A stretch of 64,000 bases of DNA. It comes from CAIVVT01 sp963757265 (GTDB taxonomy: Bacteria; Acidobacteriota; Terriglobia; Bryobacterales; Bryobacteraceae). The DNA lies in the NCBI GenBank assembly GCA_963757265.1, contig CAVWRA010000006.1:1736001-1800000 (forward strand), in the 5' to 3' direction. Below, in pieces: positions 52,192-60,804 of this stretch; position 1 is the first letter of the stretch, and every line of letters begins with the position of its first letter. The notes below the pieces were generated by a model. That model was given only the letters and a program-made list of their open reading frames with translations, did not search any database and was not told the origin of the DNA. Position numbers and translations under genes: made by a program.

Positions 52192-53271
52192 GTGAGTGAA
52201 ACTGGCGATTCTCTGGCGGAGTTCATCCGTGCGGCGAAGCAGAAGGGCGCGGAGGATGGTTTCGTCGTCGATCTGCTGCGCTCGCGCGGCTGGTCGGAGA
52301 AGAAGATCCTGGACGCCTTCGCGGCGTATTACGAGACTGAGACCGGCCTGGGCGTGCCCTCGCGCGGCCGGGGGGTGGAAGCGGCGCGTGACGCCTTCCT
52401 GCACCTGCTTTCGTTCATTGCGTTGGCAACGTGGACCACTTCGCTGGGCTCCCTGTTCTTCACGTTGATCGACCGCTGGCGGCCGTCCACCGGCGCCGTC
52501 GATTACATGAACCGGTATACGTTCTCCTTCGAGATGGCCGGCATCTTCGTGGCCTTCCCGCTCTACCTGGCGGTGATGCGCTCGATGACGCGCGCCGCCG
52601 CGGCCAATCCCGAACGGCTACAGTCGCCCACGCGCAAGTGGCTGACCTACATTGCGCTGCTGATCGCGGCGGCCATCGTGATCGGCGACCTGGTCACGTT
52701 CCTGGCGTGGTTCCTGCGCGGCGACCTGACGCTGCGGTTCACCTTGCAGGTGCTCACGCTGCTGGTCCTGGCCGGCGGAGTGCTGTCGTATTACCTCACC
52801 ACCTTGCGCGACGAAGCGCCGCCGCGGTCGCACAACCTGATCTATGCGGGCATCGCAACCGTGCTCGTGGCGGCCGGCCTGACGCTGGGCTTTGTCCAGA
52901 CCGGTTCGCGCGCCACCCAGCAGGCCTGGCGCAGGGATGACGCACGGTTGCGCGATTTCACCGACATCTCGCACCAAGTCTACGCCCAGTGGGCGCGCAC
53001 CGAACCGCGGGGATCATTCCAGCTTCCGGCGACACCGGCCGAGCTCAGCGCGCGCTTCTCGATCGCCGCCCAGCGCAGGGATCCGCTCACCAGGCGGCCC
53101 TACGAGTACATCCGGCAGGACGCGACGCACTTCCTGCTATGCGCCAACTTCGAGGCCGCCTCGCCGAACGATTGGCAGGGTGATCCGATGTGGCATCACG
53201 CCGCCGGCCGCGCCTGTGTCGGATTCGATACCACGAGATTCGACGCCTACTTCCCGCCACAAGACCATTGA
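52192..53271 (+). CDS. Polytopic membrane protein with DUF5671-like domain
   Basis: A 359-residue protein. The first 55 residues are a small helical domain (EFIRAAKQKGAEDGFVVDLLRS), then five or six membrane helices (about 68-265) in the pattern of DUF5671, and a soluble C-terminal part of about 120 residues (SHQVYAQWARTEPRG.. YEYIRQDATHFLLCANFE). No catalytic motif. The GTG at 52192 follows a long untranslated region. Function unknown. Confidence 0.8.
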   Translation: MSETGDSLAEFIRAAKQKGAEDGFVVDLLRSRGWSEKKILDAFAAYYETETGLGVPSRGRGVEAARDAFLHLLSFIALATWTTSLGSLFFTLIDRWRPSTGAVDYMNRYTFSFEMAGIFVAFPLYLAVMRSMTRAAAANPERLQSPTRKWLTYIALLIAAAIVIGDLVTFLAWFLRGDLTLRFTLQVLTLLVLAGGVLSYYLTTLRDEAPPRSHNLIYAGIATVLVAAGLTLGFVQTGSRATQQAWRRDDARLRDFTDISHQVYAQWARTEPRGSFQLPATPAELSARFSIAAQRRDPLTRRPYEYIRQDATHFLLCANFEAASPNDWQGDPMWHHAAGRACVGFDTTRFDAYFPPQDH

Positions 53272-53327
53272 TTTGGATGGCGGCCGCGTCGTATTGGTCC
53301 GGGCCCGGCCGGGCCCGGCGCGCCGCC

Positions 53328-53537
53328 CTAAAGCGTGTCGTGCTCGTGCTGCTGCGGGCAGTCGCAGCAGTCGGTGCAGCGGTGGCACTTCTCACATAGA
53401 TGATTGGGGCAGGCGTCCAGCGTGCACCAGACACAGATATCGCGCGCAGGCTCGCCGCACACCGAGCAGGTGAAGGTCGGCTCGGGTGGCGGCGCGGCTA
53501 GTTTCTGGGCCGGGGCTGGAGGATTTGAGTTCTGCAC
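53328..53537 (-). CDS. Small Cys-rich putative zinc-finger protein
   Basis: A 69-residue protein with a Pro/Ala-rich N-terminus and a dense cluster of cysteines and histidines: CSVCGEPARDICVWC, CPNHLCEKCHRC and CCDCP, enough for two or three zinc sites, resembling B-box-type fingers. A GTG at 53537 with AGAGG upstream is the likely start. It overlaps the 3' end of the preceding gene by 40 bases in another frame. Possibly a regulator of the upstream gene; function not known. Confidence 0.65.
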   Translation of the reverse strand: MQNSNPPAPAQKLAAPPPEPTFTCSVCGEPARDICVWCTLDACPNHLCEKCHRCTDCCDCPQQHEHDTL

Positions 53538-54046
53538 CGTTGTGCCTCTTTCTGGGCGACGTCCAATTCCTTCTCGCGCTGCTGGGCCATCTCGAGCGAC
53601 TGCGAACGGAGCCATTCCAGGCCCCCCGAAAGCGAGGCCAGAATCGAGTCGAGCAGGTCGGCGACCGCCGGATTCTGGTAGCGCCGCACACCCTGGCTCA
53701 GGGAGATGGCCTGCTGGTCCAGGCTCTCGATGCGGACCAGCGATTCCAGCATCAGGCTCAGGCGATCGGGCTGGGCCGACCAGCGCGCGATGGCGTTCTG
53801 AACGTCAGAAAGGCCGGCCAGGCAGGCCTTGTGCTGTTTCTGATAAGCCTCCGAGCCGCCTTCGACGGTCCAGGATTGGGGCTGCACCTGGTCGAAAATC
53901 GGCTTGAGTAGGGCGACGTCGCGCCCCAGTTTTTCGATGCGCGGGCGCTGGTCCCAATCGGGCGCCGCACCGGCGGGAGCCGGGGCCGCAGCAGCCGGCG
54001 CCTGGAGGAAGAACAGGAATGGAATCAATGCCTGATACACAATCAC
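53498..54046 (-). CDS. Secreted helical protein of unknown function
   Basis: A 182-residue protein with a signal peptide (MIVYQALIPFLFFLQAPAAA), an Ala/Pro linker and a long helical body predicted to form a coiled coil (DRLSLMLESLVRIESLDQQ). No family recognised. Overlaps the Cys-rich gene by 40 bases. Confidence 0.7.
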   Translation of the reverse strand: MIVYQALIPFLFFLQAPAAAAPAPAGAAPDWDQRPRIEKLGRDVALLKPIFDQVQPQSWTVEGGSEAYQKQHKACLAGLSDVQNAIARWSAQPDRLSLMLESLVRIESLDQQAISLSQGVRRYQNPAVADLLDSILASLSGGLEWLRSQSLEMAQQREKELDVAQKEAQRCRTQILQPRPRN

Positions 54047-54105
54047 TTTTAGTGTAACGCCGGGCGCTATTCACACCGCAGGCGATCCCTCAGGCGGGTT
54101 TCAGC

Positions 54106-54891
54106 TCAGTGCTTGGGAGGAGGAGGCGGCGGCGGTGGTGTCGCGCCGTGGTCGCCGGGCAGCCCTATTCCGCCGCTGGAAGCGGAGCCTCCGCCGCTGA
54201 GGACGGGGCCGACGCCGCCAGGGTAATGCGGCATGCGCACCATGATCTGAACGAAGATGTTGGTCGCCATCTGGACCGCGCGCATGGTATCGAAATGCCG
54301 CGACTCCTCGATCGGCAGATTGCGGTGAATGGTCAATTCCTGTCCGGCGTTCAGGATCGTCGGATTGCCGGAGCGCGGCATCAGCCGGTGCTCCACCGCC
54401 ACGGTACCCTCTTCCACCAGCACCACGGTGGCCTCTTCCTCGTCGTCCACGGTGACGTCGAAGGTGGTGCCGCGGACGGAGATGATCGCCGTGGGCGTGA
54501 AAACGCGGTTCGGGTTGGCCTGTCCTCCGGGACGCTGGACGTGGACGCGGACGCGGCCCAGCCAGACATCGAGCAGGTCGCGCAGGCTCCCCGGATTGGC
54601 CCGGAAGGTGACCTGCGAATTGGGGAAGACCTCAAACGTGCTGCCGTCGGAGACGCGGAAGACGGCGTGCCCATCCTCCCCGGTGACCACCGTCTGGTGG
54701 ACGCGCACGATGTCGCCGGTATCGATGGCCCAGTTCGTGTTGTCGCGGTAAATGGAGACCTGGCCCTCGCGCGAGAGCACACGGGCCGCCACGTCTTCCC
54801 CGAACAAACTGTCGAGTCCCGGGAAGCCCTGGGCATGGCACAACAATGGGGTGAGCGCTGTGAGCAGCGCGAAACCACTCCCCCATTTCAT
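54106..54891 (-). CDS. FecR-domain secreted protein
   Basis: A 261-residue exported protein with a FecR domain (about 40-190): REGQVSIYRDNTNWAIDTGDIVRVHQTVVT in pieces, FPNSQVTFRANPG, VFTPTAIISVRGTTFDVTVDD (the RGT signature) and a Pro-rich C-terminal tail ending in PPPPPPPPKH. Here FecR is not linked to a sigma factor or receptor; such solitary FecR proteins are common in Acidobacteria. ATG at 54891 starts the signal peptide. Confidence 0.88.
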   Translation of the reverse strand: MKWGSGFALLTALTPLLCHAQGFPGLDSLFGEDVAARVLSREGQVSIYRDNTNWAIDTGDIVRVHQTVVTGEDGHAVFRVSDGSTFEVFPNSQVTFRANPGSLRDLLDVWLGRVRVHVQRPGGQANPNRVFTPTAIISVRGTTFDVTVDDEEEATVVLVEEGTVAVEHRLMPRSGNPTILNAGQELTIHRNLPIEESRHFDTMRAVQMATNIFVQIMVRMPHYPGGVGPVLSGGGSASSGGIGLPGDHGATPPPPPPPPKH

Positions 54892-55030
54892 AGGGCCAAT
54901 CGCCTCCCCTGTGGACACCCATCCTGCGGCATGCAACACACGCCGGGATCTGGTACCACGATGTCAGTCTATCACTGCTGCAGGCAACTTCAAGCGATAA
55001 AAAGCCTGTATTAAGAACACGATGTGAACG

Positions 55031-55036
55031 TATAAT
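55031..55036 (+). promoter_or_regulatory. Candidate -10 box for the propeller gene
   Basis: A consensus TATAAT lies 65 bases before the start at 55102 in an AT-rich stretch. No clear -35 hexamer is present at 17-base spacing. Confidence 0.35.
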
Positions 55037-55101
55037 CAATTCACGCCGGTCATTCCGACCGATTAGCAGAACTGTGTAACGGGGTAGAATCAACGTAGGG
55101 C

Positions 55102-57021
55102 ATGGAGCATTTGGCGCCAATCCGGCAGAGCGGGGCGTTCTCGCGGCTTGCAGCCGTTACTGCCCTGGCCGTGTGCGGACTGCTGAGCCAACCAGCGGCA
55201 GTAGCGCAGAGCAAGCCCGACTGGCGCCGCGTGGGAACGCTCACGCTGGCGGAGGGCGGGCCGTCTCCGTCCGCTGGCGGGCCGGTGGAGCGGGTGGCGT
55301 TCCTGGCGGACGGAGCCCTGGTGGCCGGGCTGCCCGGAGGGCGGTTCTGGCAAACCGCCGATGGAGAAGCGTGGAAGCCGGCGGAGACAGCGCCCCAGGC
55401 CGAGCCCCAAGCCGACGCGGTGCGACTGCCGGAGTCCGGCGCGTTGGTCCGAGAATCGCCGCGCGGCGCGGCAGTGCTGTACGCCGGCGGCGAGCAGATG
55501 TGGCGCTCCGAGGATAGCGGGCGGACGTGGCGCAACCTGACCCAGGGGCACCAGGGCTCGCTGCTGGGCGGGCGGGTCAACGACCTGGCCGTGGATCCGG
55601 ACAACCCGGACCGGGTAGCTGTGGCGGCGGCGACCGGCGTCTGGATCTCACTGGACGGCGGACTTTCATGGCAGGGCTGGAACGACAACCTGCCGGCTTT
55701 TCGGGCTTCGCGGATTGTGGCCGCGCCGGCTCGCGGGCGGGGCTTGGAAGTGGCACTCAAGGGAGCTACTGGAACACGGGTTGTGGAGTGGGCCCCCGGC
55801 TTCCGGCTGGGCTGGCTGCCGGTCGACGGCGTGGACAAGGACGAACTGCTCAACAGCGCCTACGGCCGGCTGCTGGGCGCGAAGCTCAGCGCAGCCGCCG
55901 AGGGCGGCGGCGCGCATTACGCCGGCGCGGAGGACGGGCGGCTGTGGTCGAGCCTGGACGGCGGGCAAAGCTGGCGGCCGGCCTTCGTTCCGAGCGCCCT
56001 GAGCGCGGTAAGAAGGATCGTCAGCGATGCCCAGGACGGAAGATTCGCCGTGGCCGCCCTGGCGGGCAACGAAGGCAAGGGGACGCGGGTTTTGCGGACG
56101 CTGGATGGCGGGGCGACCTGGGACGATCTGACTTCCGACCTGCCCGAGGGACGCGTCAACGGCTTGACCTTCGACCGCGCCACGGGCGCACTCTACGCCG
56201 CGACGGACCACGGCGTCTTCCTCTCCTACGAGGGATTGAGAGCGCCTGAACCGGCGGCTCGCTGGCAGGCGCTGCCGGGGTTGCCGGAGGCTGCGGCAAC
56301 AGACGTGCGGCTGGACGAGCCCGGCGTCCGGGTGCTGGCCGCAGTGGAAGGATTCGGGGTGTTCGAGAGTCCGGCGCCGCACCGGGTGCGGCAGCCGTTG
56401 CTGCTGCACGCGGCCGACTACGGGCTGCGCCCGGCGGCTCCCGGCGCGCTGCTGACGATCGCGGGCAGCCGCGCGGAGATGGTGACGGCGAACGACGAAC
56501 CGGGCGTGGTGCTGTCGGCTACGCCGGTCGAGTCGCAGATTCAACTGCCGTTCGATGTGGCCGGCGATTCGGTGCGGATCACGGCGCAACGGGCGGGCGC
56601 GGCTGCGCTGAGCTTCGGCTTGCCGCTGCGTCCGGTGGCGCCGGCGATTCTGGTGGATGGCGACGGCTTCCCGGTGATCGTCGACGCCGACTCCGGGTTG
56701 CAGGTGGATGCCTTAAACCCGGTCCGGCCGGGTGCGCGGCTGCAGGTTCTGGCGACGGGCCTGGGACGGGTTCAGCCGGATTGGCCGGCGGGGCTGCCGG
56801 CGCCGGCGGAGCATCCTCCGGCCGTGGTGGCCGGGATGCGAGTGCTGGTGGACGGCGCGCCGGCGCACGTCACGCGGGCGGTGCTGGCGCCGACCTACGT
56901 CGGCTTCTACCTGGTGGAGTTCGACGCGCCCGATTTTCTGAACGCCGGGGTGGCCGAGATCACGGTGGAAGCCTCCGGGCAGGCCAGCAACCCGGTGCGG
57001 GTTTACACGCTCCCGCAATAG
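55102..57021 (+). CDS. Secreted beta-propeller protein with Solibacter-type C-terminal domain
   Basis: A 639-residue exported protein (signal to PAAVAQ). The body has sialidase/BNR-type repeats (WRSEDSGRTWRNLTQG, WISLDGGLSWQGWNDNLP, LWSSLDGGQSWRPAF, LRTLDGGATWDDLT), i.e. S-x-D-x-G-x-x-W Asp boxes of a seven-bladed propeller. The C-terminal ~215 residues (DYGLRPAAPGALLTIAGS.. LQVDALNPVRPGARLQVLATGLG.. in part) resemble the TIGR03437 domain described from Solibacter. Likely an extracellular binding protein or hydrolase. A methyltransferase follows after 38 bases. Confidence 0.85.
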   Translation: MEHLAPIRQSGAFSRLAAVTALAVCGLLSQPAAVAQSKPDWRRVGTLTLAEGGPSPSAGGPVERVAFLADGALVAGLPGGRFWQTADGEAWKPAETAPQAEPQADAVRLPESGALVRESPRGAAVLYAGGEQMWRSEDSGRTWRNLTQGHQGSLLGGRVNDLAVDPDNPDRVAVAAATGVWISLDGGLSWQGWNDNLPAFRASRIVAAPARGRGLEVALKGATGTRVVEWAPGFRLGWLPVDGVDKDELLNSAYGRLLGAKLSAAAEGGGAHYAGAEDGRLWSSLDGGQSWRPAFVPSALSAVRRIVSDAQDGRFAVAALAGNEGKGTRVLRTLDGGATWDDLTSDLPEGRVNGLTFDRATGALYAATDHGVFLSYEGLRAPEPAARWQALPGLPEAAATDVRLDEPGVRVLAAVEGFGVFESPAPHRVRQPLLLHAADYGLRPAAPGALLTIAGSRAEMVTANDEPGVVLSATPVESQIQLPFDVAGDSVRITAQRAGAAALSFGLPLRPVAPAILVDGDGFPVIVDADSGLQVDALNPVRPGARLQVLATGLGRVQPDWPAGLPAPAEHPPAVVAGMRVLVDGAPAHVTRAVLAPTYVGFYLVEFDAPDFLNAGVAEITVEASGQASNPVRVYTLPQ

Positions 57022-57059
57022 CAGCGGCGGACGTTCCACGGGAGTAAGGCGAGATACCC

Positions 57060-57617
57060 ATGAATCGACGGAAGCTGGTGTGCGCCCTGGCGGCCCTGGT
57101 GGGGGCCGGGCGAGCGCGGGCGCAGGAGAAGAAGCCGCAGGCCGAAAAGCTCGCGCCGTACTACCCGACGCCCCAACTGGTGGTCGAACGAATGCTCCAG
57201 TTGGCGGCGGTGAAGCCGGGCGAGAAGGTGTTCGACCTGGGCAGCGGCGACGGGCGCATCGTCATCATGGCGGCGCAGCAGTTCCAGGCCGATGCGACGG
57301 GCGTGGAGCTGGACGCCCAACTGGTGAAGGAGAGCACGGAACGCATCCACAGCCTGGGGCTGGACGGCAAGGCGCGCATCATCCAGGGAGACCTGCTGCA
57401 GCAGGACTACTCACGGGCCGACGTGCTGATGGTGTACCTGCTGCCCAGCGCCAACGACAAGCTGCGGCCGATCCTGGAGCGGCAACTGCGCCACGGCACA
57501 CGGATTGTGGCCCACGACTTCCTGTTTCGCGGCTGGACCCCGGAGCGCGAGGAGAACATCGAGAACGACGGCGCGGGGCGCAGCCACACGCTGTACCTGT
57601 ACGTGATCCAGAAGTAG
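57060..57617 (+). CDS. Class I SAM methyltransferase with N-terminal export signal
   Basis: A 185-residue protein: signal-like MNRRKLVCALAALVGAGRARAQ, then PTPQLVVERMLQLAAVKPGEKVFDLG (in part) and motif I VFDLGSGDGRIVIMAA, with VELDAQLVK, and HDFLFRGWTPE near the end. It matches small class I methyltransferases of the DOT1-like/YP_0283 kind in which D-L-G-x-G-D-G-R is exact. Export of a SAM-dependent enzyme is unusual because SAM is cytoplasmic; the leader could instead be a membrane anchor. Confidence 0.8.
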   Translation: MNRRKLVCALAALVGAGRARAQEKKPQAEKLAPYYPTPQLVVERMLQLAAVKPGEKVFDLGSGDGRIVIMAAQQFQADATGVELDAQLVKESTERIHSLGLDGKARIIQGDLLQQDYSRADVLMVYLLPSANDKLRPILERQLRHGTRIVAHDFLFRGWTPEREENIENDGAGRSHTLYLYVIQK

Positions 57618-58249
57618 CGCTACACAAGTGTTGAATCGGGAAGTGGCCCGGAAAATGAGAGAAACAAAGCCAATTCCGCACAAGACGCCTGTTTTCATTG
57701 GATTATAGTGTTGAAAACGGGTAGGATCGGGCGCTGGGGCCAGGGACACGATTCAACACTTTTCATCACTTTTCGACACTTCGCTACACCCGTGTCGAAT
57801 TGGCGCAGGGGCGCCGGGGCCGCAGTGTAAAGCCGGGTCGATTCGATTAAGTACCACTGTTTCTTCAACTAACGGGGATGCGGCGGGTTCGATGCGGGAG
57901 TGGCAAGGACGGGCCATTCAACACAATTCAACACTTTTCATCACTTTTTTCGGTTTTGGCGCGAGCCCAGCGGCGCGCGTTGGCGCAAAAAAGGCGAAGA
58001 AATCGGCAGAAATCAGGTTGGGTCTAAGGAGGAAGTCGGGAGGAAATCCCGCCCAATTCGCACCCAAACCGCAGGGAATAGCGGGAGGGCGTGGCCCGTG
58101 ATTGGAACTTATCCGCCACTACTACTATTGCCGTTCCGCCACCGTGCCGATGTAGAGGTCAGGGGCCGGATACAACCACCCCGGGCCGTGCTGATGAATC
58201 TGGTTGGGTGGTTGCATGGCTCGGCGGTTCTCCCGGCTTGGCGGTTCTC
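57618..58249. repeat. AT-rich non-coding region with recurring TTCAACACT words
   Basis: No convincing gene. A 23-base direct repeat beginning ATTCAACACTTTTCATCAC occurs at 57751 and 57926. Related words, in both orientations, recur at 57625-57635 (AGTGTTGAAT), 57710 (GTGTTGAAAA), 57770 (CGACACTT), 57795 (GTGTCGAAT) and 57916. The 16-mer GAAACAAAGCCAATTC at 57661-57676 recurs inverted at 60348-60363. The first in-frame open stretch before the kinase gene (from 58091) has no family resemblance. Confidence 0.65.
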
Positions 58250-58897
58250 ATGGTGGCGCAAGATTACGACGAAGCTCTGGCGGTGGAACGGCAGCGGATT
58301 GCGGCCGATCTCCACGATGGCCCGCTGCAGAGCATCGCGGCGCTGCAGTGGCGGCTGGAGGCGCTGGAGAAGACGATGCGCAAGGACCCTGCGGCGGCGG
58401 CGGCGGAACTGGCCGAGATCCGGCCCCTGGCCGCGGGCCAGGTGGACGTGCTGCGCGGGTTTCTGGCCCGCCTGAGGCAGGAACAGCACGGGGCGAGGCC
58501 ATTAGGCGAAAGCCTGGCGAAGTTGCGCGAGAGCTTCGAGCGTGAGGGCGGGCCGCCGGTGGAGCTGGAAGTGGCGAGCGAAGCTTGGAGCGGGAGCACG
58601 GAGCGCAACCCGGAAATCGTGAATCTGGTGCGGGAGGCGCTGGCCAACGTGCGGAAGCACGCCTGCGCGAGCGGCGTGCAAGTGAGAGTCAGCCGGCAGG
58701 GGGCGACGCTGTCGGTGGTGGTGCGGGACAACGGGCGGGGGTTCCCCATGACGGGAGCGTACTCGCTGGAGCAGCTCGAAGCGCTGGACGCGGGGCCGAA
58801 AACGATCCGCTGGCGGGTAAAAAAGAATGGAGGAACGCTGGAAATCGAATCAAATTCAGGACACGGAGCGGTGCTGAGCATCAAAATGCCTGTGTGA
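58250..58897 (+). CDS. Soluble histidine kinase (NarX-type HisKA_3)
   Basis: A 215-residue kinase core with no sensor domain in view: HisKA_3 with phospho-His in ERQRIAADLHDGPLQSIAAL, and HATPase (N box LVREALANVRKHA, G1 VVRDNGRGFPM, then a G2-like NSGHGAVLSI). The ATG at 58250 is just before the dimerisation helix; an upstream frame to 58091 has no recognisable sensor. No LuxR-type response regulator is adjacent, so it is an orphan. Confidence 0.83.
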   Translation: MVAQDYDEALAVERQRIAADLHDGPLQSIAALQWRLEALEKTMRKDPAAAAAELAEIRPLAAGQVDVLRGFLARLRQEQHGARPLGESLAKLRESFEREGGPPVELEVASEAWSGSTERNPEIVNLVREALANVRKHACASGVQVRVSRQGATLSVVVRDNGRGFPMTGAYSLEQLEALDAGPKTIRWRVKKNGGTLEIESNSGHGAVLSIKMPV

Positions 58898-58987
58898 GGG
58901 TCGGGAAGAAGAAGAAGACGATGGGAGCCGGACCGCCGGTCAGGCAGCCGGCTCCCACGGACCGGCGGCCCTTGCTGGAGGCACGCG

Positions 58988-60091
58988 ATGCGCATTGGAA
59001 TCACCTGCTACCCCACGTACGGGGGCAGCGGCATAGTGGCGACGGAGCTGGGCAGCGAACTGGCCCATCGTGGGCACGAGGTCCACTTCATTACCTATGC
59101 CAACCCGATCCGGCTGGACCCAGCCCAGCCGCACGTCTATTTCCATGAGGTAGAGGTCAGTTCCTATCCACTGTTCCAGCATCCGCCATACATGCTGGCG
59201 CTGGCGTCGCGGATGGCCGAGATCGCCGACTGGCACAACTTGGACCTGTTGCACGTCCATTACGCGATCCCGCATTCGGCGTCGGCGATGCTGGCGCGGC
59301 AGATGGTGGCGCAGCGGCGGCGGCTGCCGTACGTGACGACCCTGCACGGCACCGACATCACGATCGTCGGGACCGACCGGGCGTACTTCCCGATCACGCA
59401 GTACACCATCGAGCAGAGCGACGCGGTGACGTCGATCAGCGAGGACCTGCGGCGGGAAACGGTCGAGGTGTTCCAGATTCAGCGGGAGATCAGGGTGATC
59501 CCCAACTTCGTGAACTGCGACCTGTACACACCTGCCCTGGGGCCGCACGAGGGACGGCCGCGGCTGCTGCATATCTCCAACTTCCGGGCGGTCAAACGGG
59601 TGACGGACTGCATCCGGATCCTGGCCGAGGTGCGCAAACAGACGGACGCGGAGCTGTGGATGGCGGGCGACGGTCCGGACCAGGGCGCGGCCGAGGCGCT
59701 GGCGCACGAACTCGGGGTGCAAGAGGCGGTGCGGTTTCTGGGCAAGCAGAACCACATTGAGTGGCTGATTCCGCAGTGCGACGTGCTGCTGTTGCCGAGC
59801 CGGCAGGAGTCGTTCGGGCTGGCGGCGCTGGAGGCGATGGCGTGCGGCGTGGTGCCGGTGGCGACAAAGGTCGGCGGGTTGCCGGAGGTGGTGATCCACG
59901 GGGAAAGCGGGTTCCTGGAAGCGGTGGGCGACGTGGCCGGGCAGGCCGGGCGGGTGCTGGAACTGCTGCACAATCCGGCGTTGCGGGCGGAAATGGAAGG
60001 CAAGGCGAGAAAGCGCGCCGAGACTGTGTTCTGCAGCACGAAGATCATCCCGCTGTACGAGGCGCTGTACCAGGAAGTGGCGGGGGCATAG
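58988..60091 (+). CDS. bshA: N-acetylglucosaminyl L-malate synthase (bacillithiol pathway)
   Basis: A 367-residue GT4 glycosyltransferase with the BshA-specific start RIGITCYPTYGGSGIVATELG, then HVHYAIPHSASAMLARQ, LHGTDITIVGTD, VIPNFVNCDLY and the C-terminal donor site ESFGLAALEAMACGVVPVATKVGGLPE (in part), including the E-x7-E pair. It couples UDP-GlcNAc to L-malate in the first step of bacillithiol synthesis. bshB/bshC are not in the window. The DinB proteins in this window could be bacillithiol-dependent enzymes. Confidence 0.93.
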   Translation: MRIGITCYPTYGGSGIVATELGSELAHRGHEVHFITYANPIRLDPAQPHVYFHEVEVSSYPLFQHPPYMLALASRMAEIADWHNLDLLHVHYAIPHSASAMLARQMVAQRRRLPYVTTLHGTDITIVGTDRAYFPITQYTIEQSDAVTSISEDLRRETVEVFQIQREIRVIPNFVNCDLYTPALGPHEGRPRLLHISNFRAVKRVTDCIRILAEVRKQTDAELWMAGDGPDQGAAEALAHELGVQEAVRFLGKQNHIEWLIPQCDVLLLPSRQESFGLAALEAMACGVVPVATKVGGLPEVVIHGESGFLEAVGDVAGQAGRVLELLHNPALRAEMEGKARKRAETVFCSTKIIPLYEALYQEVAGA

Positions 60092-60594
60092 CGCGGGCGT
60101 CCCGCGGGCTCTCCGCATGTTCCTTCCCGGAGTCTTACCCGACAGCGCAGATCGTCACCTCCTCCCACGCTCCGCGCAAAGCTAAGGCCGGGCGGCGCCC
60201 CGATTCCGCCGCTTGACACCGGGTGTAGCGTCAATCGGGCGCCCTCTTCTCCGAGCCACGCCCAGCGGATCTTTGAAATCTGCAAATTCACTCACGAGCA
60301 AGCCGAAAGATAGGACTTAAGTTGCTGATTCGAAGCCAGAAAAGTATGAATTGGCTTTGTTTCGCATTTCTTGTTTCTCGCGCTCTGCGCCGCGCCGGGG
60401 TGTGCACGCTTGGGACTCGGTCACGCGTCCTCTTGCCTCCTCCCGCGCCTGCCTGCAATACGGCAGTCCGACGGCGGCTGTCGAGCGGTTCGAGGGTCGT
60501 GACACAGGGGTTGGCCGAAGATCGAAGCAGGCGGCAATCGTGAGCTCGGGTCACCGCGAGTATCGCCGTGCATCAAACTAGGGGTAGGGGATTC
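60092..60594. other. Gene-free stretch between bshA and copZ
   Basis: About 500 bases without a supported gene. It holds a TTGACACCGGGTGT element (about 60213), an AT-richer core (60270-60370) containing the inverted 16-mer at 60348-60363, and the leader of copZ. A weak copper-responsive promoter may lie near copZ but no clear operator is recognised. Confidence 0.45.
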
Positions 60595-60804
60595 ATGCGA
60601 CAACAACTGAGCCTGACGATTGAGGGGATGCACTGCGACGGGTGCGTGCGGCGGGTTACGGCGGCGCTCGAGAAGGTGCCAGGCGCCAAGGTGGAAAAGG
60701 TGGAAGTTGGCGCGGCGCGGGTGAGTTTCGACACCGAGAAGGCGAACAAAGAGGCAGTAATCGATGCCGTTAACCGGATCGGGTTCAAGGCCCGGCAGGC
60801 CTGA
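60595..60804 (+). CDS. copZ: Copper chaperone (HMA domain)
   Basis: A 69-residue heavy-metal-associated domain with the metal-binding motif GMHCDGCVRRV and the usual beta-alpha-beta-beta-alpha-beta length. It binds Cu(I) and hands it to the ATPase. TAGGGG precedes the ATG at 60595. The copA frame begins inside its end, so the two are translationally coupled. Confidence 0.88.
   Translation: MRQQLSLTIEGMHCDGCVRRVTAALEKVPGAKVEKVEVGAARVSFDTEKANKEAVIDAVNRIGFKARQA

Noticed and set aside
58091..58249. N-terminal 53-residue extension of the soluble histidine kinase
   Set aside because: The extension (many Pro/Thr/Arg, no hydrophobic pattern) resembles no sensor, and the core starts naturally at the ATG at 58250.
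60322..60581. Small ORFs in the bshA-copZ gap
   Set aside because: They reflect a dispersed AT-rich repeat; no ribosome-binding site, no conserved domain, and frames on both strands are equally open.
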